Shown: one piece after another, positions 26,218 to 35,480 of the stretch
How the letters are laid out: each line of letters begins with the position of its first letter
Position numbering within the stretch: the first letter of the stretch is position 1
Assembly (NCBI RefSeq): GCF_037969725.1
Contig: NZ_CP150203.1
Coordinates: forward strand, 1,504,001 to 1,568,000
DNA: 64,000 nucleotides
DNA from: Paenibacillus sp. FSL W8-0426
GTDB taxonomy: Bacteria; Bacillota; Bacilli; Paenibacillales; Paenibacillaceae
Direction of reading: 5' to 3'
The notes under the pieces: generated by a model
Databases searched by the model: none
Seen by the model: the letters and a program-made list of their open reading frames with translations, nothing else
What the model was told of the DNA's origin: nothing
Program-made: the position numbers and the translations under genes

Positions 26218-28203
26218 TCAGGCTTTGGCGCGAACGGCTGCCTGAATCTGCTGAATGACGGCTTCGATGTCTTGCATGCCTTGATCGCCTTGCCCGTGAA
26301 TGCGGACGGAGGCCGCCGATGCCAGCTTCTCTTGCTCACCTACGATAAGCGAATAAGGCACTTTTTGCAGCTGCGCTTCGCGCAGTTTGTAACCCAGCTT
26401 CTCGCTGCGCAAATCCGCATCGGCCCGAATGCCGGCTCCCCGCAGCCGCTGCAGCACTTCCATGGCATAGCCTGCATAATGGTCGGACACCGGGAGCAGC
26501 TTTACCTGAACGGGAGCCAGCCACAGCGGGAACGCGCCGGCATAATGTTCTGTCAGTATGCCGATGAAGCGGTCGATGGAGCCGTAGATCGCACGGTGGA
26601 TGACCACTGGACGATGCTTCTGGCCGTCTTCGCCGACATAGCTCAGGTCGAATTTTTCGGGCATCTGGAAATCCAGTTGGATCGTCCCGCATTGCCAGCT
26701 GCGCTTCAGCGCATCGAGGATGTGGAAATCGATTTTGGGGCCGTAGAAGGCGCCGTCTCCTTCGTTCAGGCGGTACTTCACGCCGCGGCGTTCCAATACG
26801 TTTCGCAGTGCTTGTTCGGCTTGATCCCACAGCTCGGGCGATCCCATGAAATCTTCGGGCCTTGTGGACAGCTCGATCGCGTAATCGAAGCCGAAAATGT
26901 CGTACATCCGCCCGATCAGCGAAATCGCCTGGTTGATCTCGTCTTCAATCTGCTCCGGCAGGACGTAGAGGTGGGCGTCATCCTGACAGAATGTGCGCAC
27001 CCTCATCATGCCGTTCAGCGCTCCCGAGAATTCGTGGCGATGCACCTGGCCGAATTCCATCAGGCGAATGGGCAATTCGCGGTACGAGTGCAGTTGATTT
27101 TTGAAAATGAGCATATGACCCGGACAGTTCATCGGTTTCAGGGCAAATGTGTCATCGTCCACGTCCGCGAAATACATGTTGTCTTTATAATGATCCCAGT
27201 GGCCGGATTGTTCCCAAAGCCTGTTGTTCATCATCAATGGCGTGCGAACTTCCTGATATCCGGCCTGCAGCTGCAGTTCGCGCGAGAATTGCTCTAATTC
27301 AGTACGGATCGTCATGCCTTTGGGCAGGTAGAAGGGCATCCCCGGCGCTTCCTCGGAGAACATGAACAACTCCAGCTCTTTGCCGAGCTTGCGGTGATCC
27401 CGCTTCTTGGCTTCCTCCAGCATTTCCAAATGGGCCTCCAGCGCGGCCTTGCTCGGAAAAGCAGTGCCGTAAATGCGCTGCAGCATTTTGTTGTCCGAGC
27501 TGCCCCGCCAGTATGCCCCCGCCACGCTCAGCAATTTGAAGGCTTTGATCCGGCCAGTCGAAGGCAGATGCGGTCCCCGGCACAGATCCGAAAATTCTCC
27601 CTGTTCGTAAATCGACAGCTCTATATCTGCGGGCAAGTCACGAATCAGCTCCAGTTTATAAGGCTCATCTTGTTCCTCGAACAAGCGGAGGGCCTGTTCC
27701 TGATCCAGCACGCGGCGCTTGATGTCCAGGTTTTCCCGGACAATGGCGTGCATTTCCTTTTCGATATCGGCCAGATCCTTTACGGACAACGTTTGATCCA
27801 GATCAATGTCATAATAAAATCCGTCTTCAATTACCGGACCGATACCCAATTTAACTTGGCTTGCGCCATAAAGGCGTTTCAACGCCTGAGCGAGAACGTG
27901 GGCTGTAGTGTGGCGATACCGGCGAAGTCCTTCTTCGCTGTCCAAGGTTACGATTTCAAGTCGATCCTGGTGCGCCAAGACATAGTCCAGGTCGACATGT
28001 TGACCATTGACGATCCCGCCGATGGCTTGTTTGCCCAGGCTTGTGCTGATGGAAGCGGCCACGCCCCCGACGGAAACGCCTGCTTCAAAGACGCGACTCT
28101 CGGCCTGATTGAGGTAAATTTCGATGCGGCCCTCTGATGGGCTGGAAGAAAGCGAAGACGGTGAATGGCTGGCGGAATTGCCTTGTTTTTGTGAATGACT
28201 CAT
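26218..28203 (-). CDS. thrS: Threonyl-tRNA synthetase
   Basis: 661 residues: TGS domain (about 25-85), editing/SAD domain (HTTAHVLAQALKRLYG, then CRGPHLPSTG), class II catalytic core (motif 2 MRVRTFCQDDAHLY; zinc ligands in MNCPGHMLIF and VVIHRAIYGSIDRF) and anticodon-binding domain at the end. It charges tRNA-Thr. An unusual N-terminal Ser-rich stretch of about 22 residues precedes the TGS domain. The ATG at 28203 is the true start; the open frame continues upstream through the T-box leader, which is not translated. Confidence 0.95.
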   Translation of the reverse strand: MSHSQKQGNSASHSPSSLSSSPSEGRIEIYLNQAESRVFEAGVSVGGVAASISTSLGKQAIGGIVNGQHVDLDYVLAHQDRLEIVTLDSEEGLRRYRHTTAHVLAQALKRLYGASQVKLGIGPVIEDGFYYDIDLDQTLSVKDLADIEKEMHAIVRENLDIKRRVLDQEQALRLFEEQDEPYKLELIRDLPADIELSIYEQGEFSDLCRGPHLPSTGRIKAFKLLSVAGAYWRGSSDNKMLQRIYGTAFPSKAALEAHLEMLEEAKKRDHRKLGKELELFMFSEEAPGMPFYLPKGMTIRTELEQFSRELQLQAGYQEVRTPLMMNNRLWEQSGHWDHYKDNMYFADVDDDTFALKPMNCPGHMLIFKNQLHSYRELPIRLMEFGQVHRHEFSGALNGMMRVRTFCQDDAHLYVLPEQIEDEINQAISLIGRMYDIFGFDYAIELSTRPEDFMGSPELWDQAEQALRNVLERRGVKYRLNEGDGAFYGPKIDFHILDALKRSWQCGTIQLDFQMPEKFDLSYVGEDGQKHRPVVIHRAIYGSIDRFIGILTEHYAGAFPLWLAPVQVKLLPVSDHYAGYAMEVLQRLRGAGIRADADLRSEKLGYKLREAQLQKVPYSLIVGEQEKLASAASVRIHGQGDQGMQDIEAVIQQIQAAVRAKA

Positions 28204-28224
28204 GTGGAAACACACTCCATTTTT

Positions 28225-28620
28225 TAGAATTGGAAGCGCAAAAAACACCCGTCCCGGAAAAAGGGACGAGTGCGCTCGGCTCGTGGTTCCACCCTGATTC
28301 GGCGATGAACTCCCGCCGCGGCCAGCCGCCGCAAGCAAGGTCTATTCATCACCCTCATTGGATCCGTTATCGGGGATCAGACGGCGAACTCTACTGGCGG
28401 CCGGCTGGATCTTGCGGAAGGCTCCGGAAGAAAGGCCGGGGTTCAAGCTCGCGGCTGCGGAGGGGTAACTTCGATCCGTTCGCTGAAGAAGGTTTCACCA
28501 ATCCCTTCTCTCTCTGGGCAGCACGCAATCGAAATCATGTCTCCGGTCATTGCCATATATTCAGGTCATGACGAAGTCGGTCATGGGATGAATGTGGTTC
28601 AATTTTTTGGAACAGGTGTT
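28225..28620 (-). ncRNA. T-box leader of thrS
   Basis: On the minus strand the T-box sequence AGGGTGGAACCACGAG is at 28295-28280, followed by a terminator stem CACTCGTCCC/GGGACGGGTG (28272-28246) and a T run. Upstream is a stem I region with the AGAGAG and GGTGAAACC segments around 28520-28480, and a GAAGTTACCCC segment whose ACC (28466-28464) is a candidate threonine specifier codon. Uncharged tRNA-Thr would favour the antiterminator and raise thrS expression. T-box call is firm; the specifier position is inferred. Confidence 0.93.
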
Positions 28621-28631
28621 ATTGAGTGTCG

Positions 28632-28660
28632 ATTATATAGACTGAAAAAGGAAAGGTCAA
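28632..28660 (-). promoter_or_regulatory. SigA-type promoter of the thrS leader
   Basis: On the minus strand: TTGACC (28660-28655), 17-base spacer, TATAAT (28637-28632). It overlaps the last codon and stop of the upstream sensor kinase gene. Confidence 0.85.
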
Positions 28661-30432
28661 GGGGCAAGGTTCGATTTGTTTTTTGATTTTTCGTCCCATA
28701 TTAACCAAATGATCGTTCCCTCATCAGGAGCGGACTGTACCTCGATCCGGCCTTTCATTGCTTCGATCAACCCTTTGGTTACCGCCATGCCAAGACCTGA
28801 TCCGACATCCGATGTACCTGTGTCCGTACCGCGATAATAACGTTCAAACAGCTTCCATACCGTCTCCGGTTCCATGCCTCGTCCATCATCGGCAAACTGG
28901 ATGCTGAATGCACCTGTTTGTTCCCCGGGATGCACAGTAACGACGAGCTTGGTCTCGGGCGGATTATGGAGAAGGGCGTTGGCAGTCAGATTATCCACGA
29001 TTCGTTCGAACGAAGGGATATGCACAAGGCCATGCACAGGCACTTCGGAAGGTTGGAATGTGATACGATCCTCCCCGTATGCCGGGTTTTGTTCAGCGCG
29101 CTGGATGAGATCATGAAGCAACGTATTTACGTCAGTATTCTCCACGTCAGGTTGGTACCCCCCACTGCGCAATCGATAGGTCATTGCAAGGTCATTCACA
29201 AGCCTGTCCATATACATGGATTTATCCAGCATGATCCCCGCAAATTCCTTGACTTCCTCCTCGGTCCAGTTATACTTTTCTGCCTCAAGCATATGGGCAT
29301 ACCCCTGAATGGAGGAGAGGGGGGTCTTGAGATCGTGCGTGATGCCGGCAATCCATTCCTCCCGCAGCGACTCGGTTTGTTTGCGAAGCTCTTCATCTTG
29401 CTTCAACGTATGGGACAAAGCCTGCATGGAGCGAAGCACTTCAGCATACACGCGGTATTTTCGTTTCCACTTTCCGTTGCGACGCTGGCTGCGAGGCACG
29501 CCCGAGGCCCCTGTAGGTTCTTCATAATGCCCCCGCTCCAGGCGCTGCAACCATTGGAGCATATGCAGCATGGGGGAACCGAAACGATTTGCATACCAAA
29601 AGGCAAGCAACATGAGTAAAACGATGACGGACAGGATCAAGACGATCAAAGTGGGCTCCAATATGAAATTGTAGGGGTTCTGGTCGCCCGGCAATGATGG
29701 GTCGCCGGGTACGCCGATCAGCCAGGTGGTTTCATTCTGTTCATCGTACCAGGTTGCCATGGATATGCCTGATCGACTGGGATAACGGACAAGCAGAATC
29801 AATTGCTGAAGGCTGTATTGGCTGGGCACGCCCATGGCCGGTTTGTTATAGGAGACGAGCTCGCGTCCGCTCGCGTCCAATACTTGAAGGTAAGCGTTGG
29901 CGGAATAAATGAGTTCCTGCGCATCGGGTTTGAGAACCAGCTTCCCGCTAGTGTAGGAATGATCTGGCCGTATTTGATCCAGTAAGGCTCTGGCCGAATT
30001 CCGTTCGCCGTATAACAGGGTGAAGTTCTTTCCGTTTTTCTCACGGATCAGGATGGTGAGCTGATAAGGAAACGGTTTTTCGGCTTCCCAATATGCAATC
30101 AATTCTCCCGGTTTATAGTGAGCAGGCACGTCGGACGGGGTGTGGTAATCGTCAATGGCGTAGCCCTGTTCGTCCAGGACTTGCAGCCATCCTTGATTTT
30201 TGTCGACCTGCTCCAGCAGCTTGGGATCATACTTTATCGTACCATCCGGCATAAACTCTGCGGTGTCGATCAACTGGTCAAGACCACTGTAGGCAAAATC
30301 ATCGACCAGATTCACTTCATTTACCTTCTGCACGACCCAGTACGTGGCCAGTGAACCAAGCAGGATAATAAGAATGACCGTCCCGGCAAGCATCCCGATA
30401 AATCGGGTCATTAACCTGCGGCGAATGCTCAT
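28657..30432 (-). CDS. Two-component sensor histidine kinase
   Basis: 591 residues. Transmembrane helix 1 about 13-35, an extracytoplasmic domain of about 220 residues (36-255), helix 2 about 258-280, a linker, then DHp with His366 in GITHDLKTPLSS and a HATPase domain (N box NLTANALLHN, G1 FADDGRGM, G2 GSGLGMAV). It autophosphorylates and passes phosphate to the regulator encoded just upstream, with which it overlaps by 4 bases (ATGA). The long external domain suggests an envelope signal; the divergent M23 lipoprotein is a possible target or sensor partner. Confidence 0.93.
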   Translation of the reverse strand: MSIRRRLMTRFIGMLAGTVILIILLGSLATYWVVQKVNEVNLVDDFAYSGLDQLIDTAEFMPDGTIKYDPKLLEQVDKNQGWLQVLDEQGYAIDDYHTPSDVPAHYKPGELIAYWEAEKPFPYQLTILIREKNGKNFTLLYGERNSARALLDQIRPDHSYTSGKLVLKPDAQELIYSANAYLQVLDASGRELVSYNKPAMGVPSQYSLQQLILLVRYPSRSGISMATWYDEQNETTWLIGVPGDPSLPGDQNPYNFILEPTLIVLILSVIVLLMLLAFWYANRFGSPMLHMLQWLQRLERGHYEEPTGASGVPRSQRRNGKWKRKYRVYAEVLRSMQALSHTLKQDEELRKQTESLREEWIAGITHDLKTPLSSIQGYAHMLEAEKYNWTEEEVKEFAGIMLDKSMYMDRLVNDLAMTYRLRSGGYQPDVENTDVNTLLHDLIQRAEQNPAYGEDRITFQPSEVPVHGLVHIPSFERIVDNLTANALLHNPPETKLVVTVHPGEQTGAFSIQFADDGRGMEPETVWKLFERYYRGTDTGTSDVGSGLGMAVTKGLIEAMKGRIEVQSAPDEGTIIWLIWDEKSKNKSNLAP

Positions 30433-31193
30433 GGACGAGATCCATTGTCCGGCTGAATCAGTTTGTAACCCAGGCCGCGGACATTGACGAGAAACACAGG
30501 ATTGGAAGGGTCGGCTTCGATCCGCTCCCGAATGCGGTGGATATGAACCATAACGGTGTTATCATCGCTTATGGCTTCCGAGCCCCATACCCGTTCATAT
30601 AGTTCCGATTTGGTGAAGATGCGGTTGGGATGTTTGCAAAAAAAGAGCAGCAGTTGAAAAACAAGTGCCGGACAGGATACCGCTTGTCCTTCAACCTGAA
30701 GCTCGCCAGCCAGTTCGAGCACCTGAAATCGTCCAAAGTCATATACCCCCTCTGGAATATCGGGAGACGACGCAATTACGTCAGAATCGCCTTGTTCCGG
30801 AATTGCTGCTGTTTTTGAAGGCAAGTATCGTTTTAATAATGATTTGATTCGGGCCACCACTTCGAGAGGGTTAAACGGTTTGATGACGTAATCATCGCCC
30901 CCGACGGCGAACCCGGTTAATTTGTCATAATCGGTGGTTTTGGCTGTTAGAAACAGGATGGGAGCATCGGTGACCTGCCGCAGAAAAGGACAGATTTCCA
31001 GCCCGCTTTTGCCGGGGAGCATGATGTCCAGCACGATGCAATGATAGGTCTTGCTGCTGCATGCTTCCAATGCGGCTTCGCCTGTCGTTACGGTATCGAT
31101 ATCCAGAAACTGCTCTTTAAGCAGAACGGTTTTGAGCATATGCAGAATAGCTTGTTCGTCATCCACAAGCAGTAATGAGACATGATTCATCAT
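30429..31193 (-). CDS. OmpR-family response regulator
   Basis: 254 residues. The receiver domain (1-120) has the acidic pair in LLVDDEQ, the phosphoacceptor Asp in CIVLDIMLPGKSG and Lys in DDYVIKPFNPLEV; a variable linker and a winged-helix DNA-binding domain (about 160-250) end with VRGLGYKLIQP. It is paired with the sensor kinase by a 4-base overlap. GAGGAGG precedes the ATG pair at 31193/31190. Confidence 0.93.
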   Translation of the reverse strand: MMNHVSLLLVDDEQAILHMLKTVLLKEQFLDIDTVTTGEAALEACSSKTYHCIVLDIMLPGKSGLEICPFLRQVTDAPILFLTAKTTDYDKLTGFAVGGDDYVIKPFNPLEVVARIKSLLKRYLPSKTAAIPEQGDSDVIASSPDIPEGVYDFGRFQVLELAGELQVEGQAVSCPALVFQLLLFFCKHPNRIFTKSELYERVWGSEAISDDNTVMVHIHRIRERIEADPSNPVFLVNVRGLGYKLIQPDNGSRP

Positions 31194-31415
31194 GGAATGA
31201 ATGACCTCCTCGTACTTTCAAGACGTTTACTGCTAATCATACCATTCGGAAGACCTCTTGGGCTGCCTCCTGTCTTAACGGAACCTTAATTATGAAACGT
31301 CGGAAGCATGACGAGTTTAGCTGGATGTAAGGAAGAGTTAGACGAAGGATAAGATTCATTTTGTACACTTAACGTAAACGTAGATTGATTAGCGGAAAGG
31401 AAGGTTGCAAGCTCA

Positions 31416-32498
31416 ATGAACATGTTGTGCAAAGGGTACCCGAAGAACGGCAAGAGCCGGGGTTTGGCTGTCATAGCGCTTGGAGGTTGTTTGATTTTGT
31501 CTGCCTGCGGTCATTCGATAACGTCCGAACAGGGCGAACAGGCGGAGCAGCCACCCGTTGAACAGACAGCCAGGCCGAATGAATCAAGTGAAAAAATCAA
31601 TCAGGAACAGACTGAAACTCCGGGAGGGGACGCCATGGTAACGCCAGACAATTTCATAGATATACTGATGAACGGTTCGAAGGACGCAATCTATAGCCAG
31701 TTTACCCCTGAAATGAAGGAAGTCGTAACCTTGGAGCAGTTCAAGGCGTCTGCCGAAAGCTTTCTGGAGGGGGTGACATCTTGGGATCAGGTAGTCGATG
31801 CAAAAATAGACCATTTAACGGAGTGTGCCTGGATGGACAAGGCAGGGGTCAAAGGTGTACAGGTGAGTTTTACAGCGGACAACCAGATTGCTGGCTTGGT
31901 CATTCTGCCGCTGGAAACCCATGAGGATACCGACGTTAAATTTACCAAAACTGAGTTTCACTTCCCGTTAAAGGGGGAGTGGTTTGTTTTCTGGGGAGGC
32001 AGCAACGTTTTGTCCAACTACCACTATGAGCATGAAACACAGCGCTACGCGCTGGACGTTGTGCGCACGAAAGATCAATTAAGTTATCAAGGTGATGCAG
32101 CGGTAAACGAGAACTACTATGCTTTTGGTGAGCCGCTGTACGCGGCTGCAGACGGTACTGTCGTTGAAGTCAAGAACGATATTCCCGATAACTCGCCGGG
32201 CGTGATGAATGCTGAGGAGCCTGCGGGCAATTATGTGGTCATCGACCATGGACATGGAGAATACAGCATCACCGCACACATCAAGGAAGGCAGCATATCG
32301 GTCAAAAAAGGAGATAAGCTCAAGCAGGGAGACCAGATTGGCGAGCTTGGCAACTCGGGCAACTCCAGTGAAGCTCATCTGCATTTTCAGGTATCGGACG
32401 GTCCGGATCTGTTTACCTCTCGTTCAATCAACATTCGTTGGGCAGACCAGAGTCAGCAGATGACCCGGGGAAACACAGTGCAGGGGCTGCCCGAGTAA
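31416..32498 (+). CDS. M23-family metallopeptidase lipoprotein with N-terminal DUF3887-like domain
   Basis: 360 residues. Lipoprotein signal with lipobox LSAC (Cys31), a polar Glu/Gln-rich linker, a DUF3887-like alpha/beta domain (about 70-170; FIDILMNGSKDAIYSQFTPEMK) and an M23 peptidase domain. Zinc ligands are likely the His in NYHYEHE, Asp in RYALDVV and the HLH pair in EAHLHFQ. M23 enzymes cut peptidoglycan cross-bridges on the outer face of the membrane. It is divergent from the two-component genes at 30429, and CTTAACG occurs twice in the shared spacer. Confidence 0.88.
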   Translation: MNMLCKGYPKNGKSRGLAVIALGGCLILSACGHSITSEQGEQAEQPPVEQTARPNESSEKINQEQTETPGGDAMVTPDNFIDILMNGSKDAIYSQFTPEMKEVVTLEQFKASAESFLEGVTSWDQVVDAKIDHLTECAWMDKAGVKGVQVSFTADNQIAGLVILPLETHEDTDVKFTKTEFHFPLKGEWFVFWGGSNVLSNYHYEHETQRYALDVVRTKDQLSYQGDAAVNENYYAFGEPLYAAADGTVVEVKNDIPDNSPGVMNAEEPAGNYVVIDHGHGEYSITAHIKEGSISVKKGDKLKQGDQIGELGNSGNSSEAHLHFQVSDGPDLFTSRSINIRWADQSQQMTRGNTVQGLPE

Positions 32499-32614
32499 AT
32501 TCGATAAATTCGTTTGTTCACTGTCCCGATGTTTAAGGGTGACGTCGGCTTCTTTTCTCCGTTATAATATCCTCTATAATCAGAGGTTTGATTTGGAACG
32601 ATGGAGGAGTAGAG

Positions 32615-33118
32615 ATGAAGCTGGAACATGCGCAGATTGAATATGCGCGCCTTGAGGACTTGCCGAGGATCGTGGAGATTTATAATTCGACCATTGAGAG
32701 TCGTATGGTCACGGCCGATTTGGAGCCTGTGACGGTAGAACAGCGCATTCCTTGGTTCGAGGAGCATACCCCTGATCGTCGCCCCCTATGGGTAATGAAG
32801 CACAATGGTGAAGTCGTCGCATGGGCAAGTCTGAGTTCGTTTTACGGACGCCCGGCGTATGATGGTACGGTTGAGGTTAGCATATATGTGGACGAGAAAA
32901 GCCGTGGTCTGGGTGCTGGCGGCAGGTTGTTGAATACGGTTTTTGATGCATGCCCTGGATTGTGCATTACAACGATTCTCGGTTTTGTTTTTGGCCATAA
33001 TGAGCCAAGCCTGGGACTGCTTCGCAAGTATGGTTTTGAACAGTGGGGTTATTATCCCGAGGTTGCCGTGCTGGACGGCGTGAAGCGGGATCTGGCGATT
33101 CTGGGCAAAAAGATTTAA
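32615..33118 (+). CDS. GNAT N-acetyltransferase, phosphinothricin acetyltransferase-like
   Basis: 167 residues. Family features are YARLEDLPRIVEIYNSTI at the start, RPLWVMKHNGEVVAWASLSSF, VEVSIYVDEKSRGLGAGGRLL (acetyl-CoA loop) and GFEQWGYYPEVAVLDG at the end. It resembles the Pat/Bar branch that acetylates amino acids and analogues such as phosphinothricin or methionine sulfone; the natural substrate is not certain. GGAGGAG precedes the ATG at 32615; the frame upstream of it is not needed. Confidence 0.88.
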   Translation: MKLEHAQIEYARLEDLPRIVEIYNSTIESRMVTADLEPVTVEQRIPWFEEHTPDRRPLWVMKHNGEVVAWASLSSFYGRPAYDGTVEVSIYVDEKSRGLGAGGRLLNTVFDACPGLCITTILGFVFGHNEPSLGLLRKYGFEQWGYYPEVAVLDGVKRDLAILGKKI

Positions 33119-33166
33119 GCAGGACACCCTCGCTGAGGAGTGTTGATAAATAAACATGGAAGAAGG

Positions 33167-33192
33167 GTCGCCGAGATCGGTGGCCTTTTTTG
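33167..33192 (+). terminator. Terminator after the GNAT gene
   Basis: Stem GGTCGCCGA with TCGGTGGCC (two G-U pairs), then six T residues. A short open frame starting at 33156 begins inside it and has no ribosome site. Confidence 0.7.
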
Positions 33193-33478
33193 CGTGTGCT
33201 GAATTTGCTTTGTTAAACAGGTTAGATGTGTCCGTTCCTAACGAATCACAGGCAAGTTATGTTGGAGTTTTTCAGGCCTTTAAACAGAGTACAGGGGAGA
33301 AGGTATGTCAGCTTTTATGCGGTCGGTCTGAAGTGGAAGATTTTGAGCAGTTATGGGCAATCTCAAAACGCAAAGCAATATAGCATCGATTTCGCCTTGT
33401 TACCTGTAGTGAGTGCTGCTTGATATATAAAAATCCAAGAAAATCATGGAACGACAAAAAACCATCTCCAAAAAAAGA
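33193..33478. other. AT-rich spacer with no supported gene
   Basis: About 290 bases, more AT-rich than the surroundings. No ribosome site-linked frame, repeat or RNA consensus was recognised before the promoter at 33479. Confidence 0.4.
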
Positions 33479-33507
33479 TTGACGGTAAGGTCTATGCATT
33501 TTATAAT
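33479..33507 (+). promoter_or_regulatory. SigA promoter of the ammonium transporter operon
   Basis: TTGACG (33479-33484), 17-base spacer, TATAAT (33502-33507). One mismatch in total. Confidence 0.88.
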
Positions 33508-33527
33508 CGGTAGCAAGTGACTTGATA

Positions 33528-33544
33528 TGTGAGGAGTTCTGACA
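33528..33544 (+). promoter_or_regulatory. TnrA/GlnR box
   Basis: TGTGAGGAGTTCTGACA matches the consensus TGTNA-N7-TNACA exactly. It lies about 15-30 bases after the predicted transcription start and covers the Shine-Dalgarno GAGGAG, a position that suits repression by GlnR or TnrA under nitrogen excess, in front of an ammonium transporter operon. Confidence 0.78.
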
Positions 33545-33548
33545 TGAC

Positions 33549-33968
33549 ATGTTAGTAATTGATGAGGTATACCACCATACAGCATTGCAAATATCATCGT
33601 CCGATTTATTGTACCTTATCGAAAGGCTTAAGGTCAAAAAGGAAAATGAGATTGACTCACTCAAGCTTAAAATCGAGCAATTCGAACAGAAACGGCGGGC
33701 CGAGGAAATAGCTTACCAATCCCTCTCTCCTGTGCGCAAGTGGTTTACGGGCAGGCCGGCCTCCCATCACCAGGCTGTCGAATATATGGTACAGGTGAAG
33801 GAACGGTTCCGCAAGATGGAACAAATCAAACGGCGCATCCGCGAACTGGATCGAATTGCCGGGCAAATCGCGCATCCGGACATCATCGAGCGGGACGAAA
33901 TCGAGCTTGCTCCCGACTTGATCCGAGAAATTCTGCAGCTTAGGGAAACGGAGGATGCACAGGCATGA
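33549..33968 (+). CDS. Small coiled-coil protein cotranscribed with the ammonium transporter
   Basis: 139 residues, no family recognised. It is very rich in charged residues; two heptad-like stretches (LKVKKENEIDSLKLKIEQFEQKRR in the first half, VKERFRKMEQIKRRIRELDR in the second) predict a coiled-coil hairpin, followed by an acidic tail. No membrane segment or signal. It overlaps amt by 4 bases (ATGA), so the two are made together; the position is where a PII protein gene often sits in amt operons, but no PII signature is present. GAGGAG is about 12 bases before the ATG. Confidence 0.7.
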   Translation: MLVIDEVYHHTALQISSSDLLYLIERLKVKKENEIDSLKLKIEQFEQKRRAEEIAYQSLSPVRKWFTGRPASHHQAVEYMVQVKERFRKMEQIKRRIRELDRIAGQIAHPDIIERDEIELAPDLIREILQLRETEDAQA

Positions 33969-35245
33969 CGATAGAGATATTGGGCTCGGGCCTTAATACG
34001 ATTTGGGTCGTGCTCAGCGCGGCCATGATACTGCTTATGGAGGGCGGGTTCGCCCTGCTTGAGGCAGGTTTTGTCCGATATAAAAACAGCGTGAACATTA
34101 TTATGAAGGTGTTTGCTGACATTACGATCGGCACGCTGCTGTTCTATGCGATCGGGTTCGGGTTGATGTACGGCTCGGATGCCGGAGGCATTGTGGGTAT
34201 CACCGGTTTTTTCCTGAACGGGGATCTTTCTCACCTGGAAGTTCCTGTATCGCTGGAGACATTTTGGCTGTTTCAGGCAGCATTCACGATTGCAGTCATT
34301 TCCATCGTGTCCGGTGCGGTGGCTGAACGGATCCATTTCAGGGCATATCTGCTGTACATCATTCTGATGACCGCAGTGATCTATCCGATCGGCGGCCATT
34401 GGGCCTGGGGCGGAGGCTGGCTGAGCAGCCTCGGCATGCAGGATTTTGCGGGTTCGGCGGTCATCCATGCCTTGGGCGGGTTCTCGGCACTGGCGGCAGC
34501 AATGATCATCGGCCCGCGCAAAGGCAAATATACGGCACAGGGCGTAAGTGCCATCGCGCTGCCGAGCAATTTGCCGCTGGCTTCCGTCGGCGCGTTTCTG
34601 CTGTGGTTCGGCTGGTTCGGCTTCAATGCCGGCAGCACGCTGAGCGCCACGGACGTGCGCATCGGCCATATTGCCATCGTGACGATGCTGTCCGCAGCGG
34701 CAGGCGGGGCGTCAACGCTGCTCTACACGCTGTTCCGCTATAACCGTTCGGATGCCCCCTCGGTCATCAACGGCTCCCTTGCCGGGCTGGTCGGGATAAC
34801 CGCAGGGTGCGCTTTCGTTGGCGATCTGGCCGCCATTCTGATCGGCGCGGTCTCCGGCCTGCTTATGATGGCGGCCACGAATTGGCTGGATCGGCGAAAG
34901 ATCGACGATCCGGTGGGCGCTTTTCCGGTCCATGCCGTTTCAGGCATGTGGGGCACGATTGCCGTCGGATTGTTTGCCACGGAAGGCGGCCTTTTTACAG
35001 GCGGAGGCTGGAAGCTTCTTGGCGTACAGGCATTGGGTCTAGTCGCCTTGGTGTTATGGGGATTCATCATGACCTGGCTTGGACTGAAGCTGATCGGTAA
35101 ACTTGTTCCCGTTCGCTCGACTGAGGAGGAGGAGGAGCTTGGACTGGACATTAGCTACCATGGCGTCATGGCTGCTCACCAGTCGCATGAATTCCTGGAC
35201 GGAGAGGAACATATTATCGGTTATCGGAACGGGCGGACCGATTGA
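33965..35245 (+). CDS. amt: Ammonium transporter (Amt/MEP/Rh family)
   Basis: 426 residues with eleven hydrophobic helices. The opening NTIWVVLSAAMILLMEGGFALLEAG is diagnostic, and the pore twin histidines are in SAVIHALGGFSAL and GAFPVHAVSGMWG. It forms a trimeric channel for ammonium uptake in the membrane. A C-terminal tail of about 45 residues with EEEEELGLD is cytoplasmic. It overlaps the coiled-coil gene and shares its promoter and TnrA/GlnR box. Confidence 0.94.
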   Translation: MTIEILGSGLNTIWVVLSAAMILLMEGGFALLEAGFVRYKNSVNIIMKVFADITIGTLLFYAIGFGLMYGSDAGGIVGITGFFLNGDLSHLEVPVSLETFWLFQAAFTIAVISIVSGAVAERIHFRAYLLYIILMTAVIYPIGGHWAWGGGWLSSLGMQDFAGSAVIHALGGFSALAAAMIIGPRKGKYTAQGVSAIALPSNLPLASVGAFLLWFGWFGFNAGSTLSATDVRIGHIAIVTMLSAAAGGASTLLYTLFRYNRSDAPSVINGSLAGLVGITAGCAFVGDLAAILIGAVSGLLMMAATNWLDRRKIDDPVGAFPVHAVSGMWGTIAVGLFATEGGLFTGGGWKLLGVQALGLVALVLWGFIMTWLGLKLIGKLVPVRSTEEEEELGLDISYHGVMAAHQSHEFLDGEEHIIGYRNGRTD

Positions 35246-35316
35246 AGACGAGACATAGCGCCCGAACATACATGAAATGAAACCAAGACCAATGTCCGAA
35301 TGAGCTCTCTGACAGA

Positions 35317-35377
35317 AGACCAATCTTGTGGCACATCTGCGTATATAGAGAAGTTCATAGATGTTGGTCTTTTTTTT
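35317..35377 (+). terminator. Probable terminator of the amt operon
   Basis: AGACCAA (35317-35323) pairs with TTGGTCT (35364-35370), with an inner CATCT/AGATG pairing, and runs into a long T tract. Confidence 0.6.
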
Positions 35378-35480
35378 GCTCCAGGCAGGGAAAAAAACGC
35401 AATCTCCAGAATATACATGTAGGAATCCGAATACGTCTCACCAGGGATGTCTTTGTCTGAGTCTGAGGAGGAGGAGCATA

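Noticed and set aside
33156..33383. 75-residue frame after the GNAT gene
   Set aside because: Starts within the terminator hairpin without a Shine-Dalgarno sequence and shows no family pattern.
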